Position numbers and translations under genes: made by a program. Positions 56,265 to 64,000 of a DNA stretch of 64,000 nucleotides are shown one piece after another. The first letter of the stretch is position 1. Every line of letters starts with the position of its first letter. A model generated the notes under the pieces. The model made no database searches and was not told the DNA's origin. It worked only from the letters and a program-made list of their open reading frames with translations. This DNA is from Gnetum montanum (lineage: Eukaryota; Streptophyta; Gnetopsida; Gnetales; Gnetaceae), in the NCBI GenBank assembly GCA_015680685.1, contig MNCI01004181.1:132483-196482 (forward strand), in the 5' to 3' direction.

Positions 56265-56514
56265 ATTGACGTGGCCCCGTATACATGGCCCCATCGATGT
56301 GGCCCCATTGATGCATCCTTCCATGCATTGACGTGGCCCTATTGATGTGGCCCCATCGATGTGGCCCCATTGATGCATCCTTCCATGCATCGACGTGGCC
56401 CCATTGATGTGGCTCCATCGATGTGGCCCCATTGATGCATCCTTCCATGCATCGACGTGGCCCCATTGATGTGGCCTCATCGACGCATCCTTCCATGCAT
56501 CGACGTGGCCCCAT
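56265..56514 (+). repeat. U3 tandem array with ACGTGGC motifs
   Basis: A 62-bp unit in about three and a half copies. Each contains GATGTGGCCCC, an inverted repeat GATGCATccttccATGCATC and (C/T)GACGTGGCCC. Five ACGTGGC words occur (last four at 56331, 56393, 56455, 56503). ACGTGGC is the core of ABRE/G-box-like bZIP sites. The array ends about 25 bp upstream of the TATA box. Confidence 0.85.
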
Positions 56515-56536
56515 TTACACGACACCTTTTGAGGCC

Positions 56537-56544
56537 TATAAATA
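56537..56544 (+). promoter_or_regulatory. TATA box of the element Y LTR
   Basis: TATAAATA in the context GGCCTATAAATAAGAGG, directly below the U3 array. Confidence 0.78.
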
Positions 56545-57304
56545 AGAGGGCTCTCACCTCTCTTAGGTGCCTTTTTGTCAGTTGTAGCAAAGCTCTTGCA
56601 GTTTTTTTCTGCAAGAGTTAGAATATTTTCCAAGTTCTTGCTGTAGGTGTAAGAAAGATGTCCGACTCTTTATTCGAGTGCTGATGTACCTAAGCCCATT
56701 GGCGTGAATGGTAATAAAGACAAGATTTTTGAGCATTCCTTACAACAATTGGACTTAGCCATTTCTATGCATTTATAGTTTAATATTTATATGCTTTAAT
56801 CATTCATTTGAGTTTATGTTATTATTATTGTAATCGTTATCACTCATTCATTGTTCGTAGAAGCCATAAGTACGACCATCTCGAACGTGAAACCCAACAC
56901 TTGGTAACCCAACGACGCTTAACATCTAGTAGCCCAGTAGCTGTTAGGTAATTCTTAGGACATACACGGAAGATGGGATTAGATACTTATGCTAGGAAGA
57001 ATTAGGACATAGATTAGGATGATCATAGATTATATAATATTGTATTCCTTACTTTCCATACCTTAATTAGACATCAAAAGATAAAGTAAAAAGCCATAAA
57101 AATCAGTTGCCTCAATCTCACTTAACCATTGCCACTAAATACTCACAAGTGCGGTTGAGAAGACAACGACCATTCTAACAAAAGGTTTTGCTAGTTAGAG
57201 GTCTAGTGTATGTTAAGTGCTCATAGTCTATGGAATTTGACCGAGTCGCATGTGAACACTTGTGATTCGCATGGTTGGGCATAGGGATACCTAGCCGCTC
57301 ATCA

Positions 57305-57323
57305 TTGGTGCCATTTCCAGGGA
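57305..57323 (+). promoter_or_regulatory. Primer-binding site of element Y, degenerate tRNA-Asp type
   Basis: TTGGTGCCATTTCCAGGGA follows the LTR. Compare the element X site, TTGGCGCCGTTGCTAGGGA. Confidence 0.78.
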
Positions 57324-57403
57324 AGGTTAGTCTTGCATGTGTCATTTAACCTTAGTAAAATTATCATCTGCATTGTTGGAACAGACCTAGGATAGCAACA
57401 TTT

Positions 57404-59950
57404 ATGCACGCTAGGTGGATTAGAGTAAAAAGTAAGGTACACCGAGTAAATGGATCATCTAACATCTAACATGTCTTCTCACAGGCGAGATGTATCCAAC
57501 CCATCGATGCCACAAGAATGTCGGGTGGTATGCAAGCATCCTGATGAATATGTTCCTGATTTCACATTCATCCTACATTAGGATGAGCATTTGCGATGGT
57601 GGGACATGGAGGGTAACATCATACTACGACTCGACAGATCGGCCCCTGGAACGCTATTCCACAATCTTGGCAGACTAGGCATCCAAGACCATCGTATGGA
57701 GTACGTCATGGAGGACCATGACTACTAGGACTATTGTCCCACTGAGGCCCAACGAGCATGAGATTAGTAGCAGGTAGAATGATATGAACACCTGAAGGGA
57801 AAACACTTCAGTAACCCCTTATTCTTGCAAGGGTTGCAGGACGATGGAGAACCTATCTTTCATGATTCCCATTTGGTCAAACTTCCTATGGGGAGGTAGG
57901 TCCTCCAATCCATTATCCAGAATAAGCCACCAAGTAACTAAGATCCCCAAGGGGATGGAGGGTCACATGGGAAAAGTCACAACTTAGGAAAAGATGGATA
58001 GGATGATCGAGGCCGTCATCAGAGTAGAGGGGGAGATCAACACCGAAGCAGTGGCGAATCCTCTCCTTCTTCTCCATCCTCTCACTCTCCTCTACCGTCA
58101 CCTAGTTTAGACTTTGATCATAACCATGGTAGAAAGGAGCAAGGAGATGGTGGTCGTAAGGACTGAAGCGACTAGTGTGGGGAAACGCACGACCAATCAC
58201 GCAAAGTACACCATAATGAAAGGAGGGGTATCTGAAATCGTCATAGAAATTATTGTGCTCAGCAGGACTATGACTCGAATGAGCCATTTTTGGCTACTCG
58301 GAGCATGCTCCATATTGCCGAGGTAGTTTAGATACCCAGTAGGCACGTGAAAGATAGCTGGATCAAATGCGTTGACATAAACAACATCCCCATATTTGAG
58401 GGGGGATACAATTGTGATCTGCAGACCCACCTGCAAGCGTTCCACGATGCTTGCACCCTGTAGAATATTGATAATGATTGGTAGAAGCTTAAACTGTTTC
58501 CTCTCACACTCATCAAGAAAGCAGAAAGTTGGTATCAGTCCTTGGAACTGGAATTAATCTGAAGATGGAGTATGATGCTTGAGATTTTCAATGACAAATA
58601 TCAAACGTACTCTAGGGTGGCAAATGTGAGATGTTAGATCCAAGGATGGAAGCAAGGTAATCACGAACCCTTGGATGCAACCATGAGTAGATACTATTCA
58701 TTACTACATTGGTGCCTTGGTCATGGCTACTCTCAATGGGCACAACTTCACCATATCATTGATGGACTCCGATTTGAAATAAGAAAGACCCTTGGCGTAT
58801 ATGCCCATGGACGATTATCAGAACTGAGGGCCCATCAATTGTAGCACCTCATTGAGCAAGTGGCCAAAGAAGAGGGGAAACTTAGAAAGAAGGAGAGCAT
58901 AGAGGAGTTTAATTGGGATCCTTCCATTAGAAAGAGAGAGGTTCGATTTTGCGAAGATGAGGAGGAATCACCACTGGAAGTAGCAGTGAATCGAAAGACC
59001 TTGGCTTTACAAAATTTTGCATCTAAAATTTTGGCAAAGGTTGATAAGATGTGGGACTCTTTGGAAGAGTCCAGAGAATAAGGTAATGATCATGATCGGC
59101 ATAGGAAGAAGAAATATGAACATGCCCAACATAAGGATAAGGGAAAAGTTGCTGTAGCAGAGCCGATAGCAGACTCTGACACGAAGGAGGATGAGGAATG
59201 TGGAATATTCCAATATGAACATCCTAAGGGGTGTTGCCTCGTAGTGTCACATCTTCAAGAGTTTGGGGTATACACGTTTAATCCTTGCTTGGCAACGAGG
59301 CAAACACCCTACAGGTTGCCTTACCCACAAGGCAACCCAAGGCAGTTCCACCAACAGCAAGGTTATTATTCGAGTGGAGCACCACCACAACCATATGAAC
59401 ACTTTCAGTAGTGGTAGCATCCACAAGCGTGGGGGATGCCACCTCCAAGGCAGTAGTATTGTTATTAATAACAAGATCCCTATGGGTACTATGTTCAACA
59501 ACTAGTCTCTCCATGGGACTCTTCCAGCCACACCACATTTCAAAATTATTACTACCCCCCAGAATATTTCTGACCACAATCTCCATCACCCAGGGGGGAA
59601 AGCGCACATCTCTATTATCCTCCATCACCTTCTTCTGCCACTCCTCTGCAACATCCCACTCAGCTACCACCTGCTCCACCTATGCAGGGGGAGATATCGC
59701 CACAGCCACATCAACAAAATTCTATGAGGGCTATCAACCTACAACTGGCACCTCAGCTGAGTGGACCAAAACTCAAACCAGGAAAACATCCTTTTTTCCA
59801 ACCCAATAATCTGAACATACCCTCACATACACCTATGGCCAATGCCTCTGAACTTTAAAACGCCTCCACTATTCCACCGCTCAAGCAACCTTCAAACCAA
59901 ACACCCTCCAACATACAAACATTCATGCTCACACATGCCATGACTGACTA
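57404..59950 (+). pseudogene. gag: Element Y gag
   Basis: The start codon position of element X aligns with ACG here (about 57408), so the original start is lost. HPDEYVPDFTFILH, then DEHLRWWDMEGNII lie near 57530-57620. The gag domain (58390-58850) reads FEGGYNCDLQTHLQAFHDAC, then HEPLDATMSRYYSLL, then HIIDGLRFEIRKTLGVYA. A charged segment (58860-59081) follows. The zinc knuckle CGIFQYEHPKGCC at about 59199 has its second Cys replaced by Phe. The tail is Pro/Gln/Tyr-rich. Roughly fifteen stops. Confidence 0.84.
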
Positions 59951-60410
59951 GATAAAGGCAAGTCACCTTCCCTAGAAATTGTTTGATCTGGAAAGTCTCC
60001 TCATCTATCTTCAGGTGGTAGGAAATGAGCCATGTAAAGCCCTTCTGGATTTGGGGTCAGGAGTCAATTTGATCTCTCATAACATGTACAAGAACTGGAA
60101 CCTACCCCCATTAAAGAAGAGAAACATTCAACTTGAATTGGCAGACCAATCCATCACTGTTCCTTTGGGATTGGTGGAAGACATTGTGACCACCATTTGT
60201 GGGTGGTCCTATCTTGCTGATTTCTTTGTCATTCGTGTTGAAAATTGCAAGGGAAACTTCCCAATCATAATGGGGAGGGCCTGGCTTAGCACGGTGGATG
60301 CAAGACTAGGACTTCGAGATCTTTCCCTTGAAATTTCAAAGGAAAATCCTTTTGGAAAGATCAAGAAGAAGCATGTTCCATGCATCATGTACAGTGACTC
60401 AGGGTGAAAC
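59951..60410 (+). pseudogene. pro: Element Y aspartic protease
   Basis: An open stretch of 142 codons: LIYLQVVGNEPCKALLDLGS, active site LLDLGSGVNLIS, then LELADQSITVPLGLVEDIVT, GWSYLADFFVIRV and FPIIMGRAWLSTVDARLG (the G-R block that closes the fold). The Asp is present and the canonical D-S/T-G-A is D-L-G-S as in element X. Confidence 0.88.
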
Positions 60411-60870
60411 TGTGTTCAGTAGTTATGGTTTGCTAAGTGGACATCCATTCAAGCATGTAGTCAGTGTACCGAAGAATCACCAGTTCAACAGTGCCTGTAT
60501 GCAGCAACCACAAAACAAGAGGGCACCCAGTGGTTGATAGTTGATCCTGCTAGTAGCACATAGTGCATGGAACCATCTGAGCAGCTTGTACGAGCCTATG
60601 TAGAAAGCATGGATGAAATGGAAGAGGTTCATCAACAAGTCTCCATTGTTGATGATCATGATGATTGGGGAAAGTTGCAAATCCTTGAGAGCTTCAAGCA
60701 AGAGCCCCTGGAGCTCAAGTCTTTACTGGCCCACTTAGAATACGCATTTTTGCAAAATGGGAAACCTATAATTATCAATGACACCTTTGCTCTTGAACAA
60801 AAGAAAAAGTTGCTGAAGGTGGTGAACAAATGGGATGCTATGTTTGCATGGTCATATCCTGAGTTAACTT
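60411..60870 (+). pseudogene. pol: Element Y protease-RT linker
   Basis: AYVESMDEMEEVHQQVSIVD, then DDWGKLQILESFKQEPLELK, then KKKLLKVVNKWDAMFAWSYP. The last block introduces RT (D-x-FAWSY-DM in relatives). Homologous to 35055-35447 on -. No catalytic motif. Confidence 0.78.
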
Positions 60871-61790
60871 GAGTTGATCCCAAGGTTTGCTAACATTGGA
60901 TCTATATTGACCCCTCCATAAAGCCATGACATCAACAACAAAGACGGTTGAACCCCAAATTGAAACAAGTCGTCAAAGATGAAATCAAGTAGTTGCTCAA
61001 GGCGGGGTTCATCTATTCCATCGCCAATAGCGAATGGATCAGCCTACTCATTATTATGCCAAAGAAGGGTGGCAAATGGAGGGTCTGTGTAGGTTTAAAA
61101 TTTCTCAACATGGCTACCTTTTAGGATCACTTTCCACTCCCATTTGTGGACCAGGTGTTGGACACCATTGTAGGGCACCATTATTATAGCTTTTTGGATG
61201 GTTATAGTGGCTATAACCAAATCCAAATTACACCGAAGGACCAAGCCAAAACAACTTTCTCAAGTCCATGGGGGACTCTCGCATACAAGAAGATTCCTTT
61301 TGGCCTATGCAATGCATCTGCCACTTTCCAACGTCTTTTCCTCAGCATCTTCCAGCAGCAGATTGGCAATGGGGTAGAGGTCTTCATGGATGACTTCTCT
61401 ACCTATGGGGCTACATTTGAACAAGCCTTGGACCACCTTGAGCAAGTTTTGAAAAGGTCTGTAGACACTAATATGCAGCTCAATTGGTAGAAAAGCCATT
61501 TGATGGTCCAAGAAGGCATTGTGTTGGGGCATCGTATCTCTCAGACAGGGATTAGCATGGATCCTGAAAAGATCAGGGTCATCCAAGGAATCACCTGACA
61601 ACTAAGCACTGTAAAAGATGTGCAATCATTCCTTGGCCATACTGGTTACTACTGACGCTTCATTGAAAATTTTTCGAAGATCGCCAAGACGTTGGTAGAA
61701 CTCACAAAGAAAGATGCTCCATTCATCTGGACCAAGGAATGTGAATCTGCATTCCAATTTCTTAAATAAAAACTCATAGAGACTCCAGTT
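60871..61790 (+). pseudogene. pol: Element Y reverse transcriptase
   Basis: LLIIMPKKGGKWRVCV, then FPLPFVDQVLDTIVGHHYYS, FLDGYSGYNQIQITPKDQAK, IPFGLCNASATFQRL and the intact catalytic VFMDDFSTYGATFEQAL. Next come EGIVLGHRISQTGISMDPEK and SFLGHTGYY-x-RFIENFSKIA (thumb). Stops at about 60870, 61121, 61488, 61596 and 61653. It supplies the segment missing from element X. Confidence 0.9.
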
Positions 61791-62190
61791 CTATGGGCAC
61801 TTGATTGGTCCATACCCTTCCACATCATGAAGGATGCATTTAATTATGCCTTGGGAGCCATGCTTACACAATGTGATGATCAAAAATGTCCATACTATAT
61901 CCACTGTGCAAGCCATAGCATTGTGGGTGCTCAGCTGAACTACACCACCACTAAGAAGGAGTTGATGGTGGTGGTGTTCACCTTGGAAAAATTCCAGCAC
62001 TATGTGCTCGGATACAAGGTGTTTGTGCATACTGACCATAGTGCTATTCAGTTCCTGATGAGCAAACCAACAATAAGCCCCCGCATCATCTGGTGGATGA
62101 TGATTCTTTAGGAGTTTGACCTCACTATGGTAGACTGGAAGGGGATCGAGAATGTGATTGCTAACCACTTGTCTCGGTTGTGATGGGATG
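61791..62190 (+). pseudogene. pol: Element Y RNase H
   Basis: WALDWSIPFHIMKDAFNYAL replaces the DAS-x-YA motif while keeping the Asp. Then come QLNYTTTKKELMVVVFTLEK with its acidic residue, HTDHSAIQFLMSK with catalytic Asp, and ENVIANHLSRL at the end. Only one or two stops. Confidence 0.88.
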
Positions 62191-62329
62191 ATGCAGAAGA
62201 GGAGTCCACTTCAACCAATTTTCAAACAAACTCCTCTTCACAGGCGCGGTCGATTCGCAAGTGTCCAAGGAGTCTCCTTGGTTCAACCACATCCTCACCT
62301 ACATCACAACTTAGGAGTTGCCAAAGGAG

Positions 62330-63628
62330 TGGAACCATCAGCAGAAACAACAATTTCTCCATAAGGCCAAGCATTTTATGGAAATCAATGGTCAGCTTTA
62401 TAAGGTGTGAGCACATGGCCTGGTTCAATGGTATGTCCCTGATGACGATACATTGCACATCCTCCAAGATGCTCATGAGGGTCCTTGTGGGGGACACTAT
62501 GCTAGATGCCACATAGCCATTAAGATCATTCTTGTAGGATATTACTAGCCCATAATTTTTAGGGATGCACAATGGTTCACCTGCTCCTGCAAACGATACC
62601 AAAAAGATGGTGGGATGACTACACGGATGGAGGAACGTCAACACTGTATCAAACCATTGGAGCCCTTTAACATTTGGGGCATCAACTTTATGGGGCCCAT
62701 CACATCCCTATCCAATGGAAATGCGTATATCATTATAGCTGTGGACTACTATACAAAGTGGGCTGAGGTGGCTATTGTCATCAACTGTTCTTCCAACACC
62801 ATCGCACGATTTGTCCAATAGCAAATTGTCAATGGGTTCGGAGTGCCACGTGCATTCATCTTAGACAATGGAACTCATTTCATGGGTGTCACTTTTCGAA
62901 AACTCATGCAACACTTGGGGGTCATCCATAAATTCACAACACCTTATCACCCCCAAACCAACGCGTAGGTTGAAGTCACCAATAGGGAGATCACCAAGAT
63001 CCTCACCTGAACTATCAACAAATACAGGAGGGATTGGAGCACCAAACTTAACGATGCCCTACGGGTCTATCGCTCCACTTGGAAATTCCTTGTAGCGTAC
63101 TCTCCCTATGAGTTAGTGTACGAAAAGTTACCAATACTTCCAATTCAGGCCGAACTCTGCACACTATCCACCGCCAGTGACTTAGGCCTTGACCTCCCAC
63201 TAGCACAATGCGAATGACTTATCAATTTAAGTGTGCTAGATGAGAATCAATTAGTGGCCCTATCTTCAAACGAGATCCACAAGGCCTACAACAAAAAATG
63301 ACATGATCTTAGGATTCGGAAGGTTACATTTAGACGTGGAGACAAAGTGTTATATTGGAAGCCCACACATGTATCACAACTGACCAAGTTTCAAACATTG
63401 TGGGAGGGACCTTACATTGTCTCCGAAACCTTCCCATCCAAGGCCTTGCTTATCCACAAACCTGAGGACACCATAAGAACACAGTTGGTTAACCGACAAC
63501 AACTAAAACCCTTTTGTGAGCTCCACCCAACCAGTGTTGCCACCTCATCATCACCTGAACAATCCCACTCCATTTTTTGCATCTCCTCCTTTCCACCTAG
63601 TCGTGAGGGAGACTATCATCCATGCTGA
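62330..63628 (+). pseudogene. pol: Element Y integrase
   Basis: Zinc region: HAFHKAKHF-like start near 62350 and AHEGPCGGHYARCHIAIKI near 62480. The core (62615-62821 open) reads FNIWGINFMGPI where relatives have GIDF, so the first catalytic Asp is Asn, then VDYYTKWAEVAIVIN. Next come LDNGTHFMGV near 62865 and PYHPQTNA near 62945. The C-terminus (63347-63628) reads LWEGPYIVSETFPSKALLIH and ends SREGDYHPC at TGA 63626. Several frame changes. Confidence 0.86.
63597..63612 (+). promoter_or_regulatory. PPT-like motif at the end of element Y pol
   Basis: CTAGTCGTGAGGGAGA, a diverged version of TTAGTCATGGGGGAGA in elements A and X. Confidence 0.35.
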
Positions 63629-64000
63629 TCCACTCTACTACACCCCTCACTATTTTTGACATCTTTGTTTTACACTTTTTTGTTTTTCAACATCATTCAT
63701 ATGTTTGCCAATTCTTACTAATTTTCTCCTTTCTTTAGTTATTTTTCCATTTCTTTGTTGTTGTTTATCTATAAGTATACATGTGTTTAATTTTCCATTA
63801 TTTGCTAATAAGATTATCTGACTGTTGTCAGGTGTCTGGTGTGGATGGTTTTTGTTGCGATGGGTCATGTACAATAGTCCACCTTGTTATCTTGCTCCTG
63901 CCCTTGCATTGTTGTCTTTGGACTTTACATCTATTTTTTATCTCATAGAATTGGTAGTAAGTCCACGTCATCCACCCATCCACCCACTCCATGGTTTTTC
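63629..64000 (+). other. Start of the element Y 3' UTR
   Basis: T-rich non-coding sequence matching the beginning of the 3' UTRs of A and X (GTAGTAAGTCCACGTCATCC; CACTCCATGGTTTTTC at the edge). The hairpin position lies beyond the window. Confidence 0.7.

Larger units (their letters stand above)
56198..57304 (+). repeat. 5' LTR of element Y
   Basis: 1107 bp, TGATGA to TCATCA, longer than its relatives because U3 carries a 62-bp tandem array. TATAAATA at 56537-56544. R has CGACTCTTTATTCGAGTGC. U5 has TTGGTAACCCA / TAGTAGCCCAG (56901, 56927). The end is fixed by the PBS remnant. Confidence 0.92.
56198..64000 (+). mobile_element. Athila-like element Y, 3' end outside the window
   Basis: 5' LTR, degenerate PBS, gag, protease, RT, RNase H, integrase (to 63628) and the first 370 bp of the 3' UTR. 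The coding frame is constant from gag to RNase H (57500-62190) with scattered stops, then shifts in integrase. It is the least damaged pol in the window. Confidence 0.9.

Noticed and set aside
56134-56633. Two overlapping - strand ORFs of 126 and 148 codons rich in MHGRMHQWGH repeats
   Set aside because: They are translations of the 62-bp U3 tandem array of the element Y LTR, antisense to its transcription. The unit is not a multiple of 3, which explains open reading in more than one frame. No evidence of a protein.

Overview
The window looks like intergenic DNA from a large, repeat-rich seed-plant genome. I find no host gene, rRNA, tRNA or CRISPR array. Almost everything recognisable is LTR-retrotransposon sequence of the Ty3/gypsy superfamily, mostly old and stop-ridden, and nested several layers deep. 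The AT-rich background, plant-type Athila-like, chromodomain and dual-RNase-H elements, a PBS matching the 3' end of plant tRNA-Asp and TG...CA LTRs with 5-bp target duplications support this. I cannot name the species. Layout: (1) 1-4614, 3' part of an Athila-like element on + (RNase H, integrase, 2-kb 3' UTR, 3' LTR). (2) 5548-8110, a decayed accessory ORF that is neither gag nor pol, followed by a scrambled LTR cluster at 8168-9540. (3) 9576-28312, a chromodomain-bearing Ty3/gypsy element on +, whose 3' LTR is split at 14719/28173 by (4) a Tat-like element on - (14720-28167, target duplication atatc), which is itself interrupted by (5) a + element at 15917-20526 that carries gag but no pol. 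(6) 29555-39467, a structurally complete Athila-like element on - with two LTRs, PBS, PPT and target duplication tcttt. (7) 39670-44031, an older gag/protease remnant on -, broken by an LTR fragment and by a 3.2-kb solo LTR with target duplication agtta. (8) 44032-~53300, an Athila-like element on + with 5' LTR and PBS but a poorly preserved 3' end. (9) 53654-56161, a second copy of the accessory ORF. (10) 56198-64000, another Athila-like element on +, running off the window. The Athila-like elements form one family: LTRs start TGATGA or TGATGG and end TCATCA or close variants, R-U5 is conserved, and U3 differs strongly from copy to copy. The gag has an unusual CX2CX3HX4C-type knuckle, and a long 3' UTR between pol and the 3' LTR holds a hairpin whose stem changes are compensatory. 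Parts most worth a second look: the LTR-flanked accessory ORF found twice, the covarying 3' UTR hairpin, the U3 motif arrays, the pol-less gag element, and a GC-richer island inside the Tat-like LTR. Assembly quality matters. Three single-n positions are flanked by exact 42-57 bp direct duplications (unmerged contig ends), two others bracket an inverted block inside the second accessory ORF, and two long N runs hide coding sequence.
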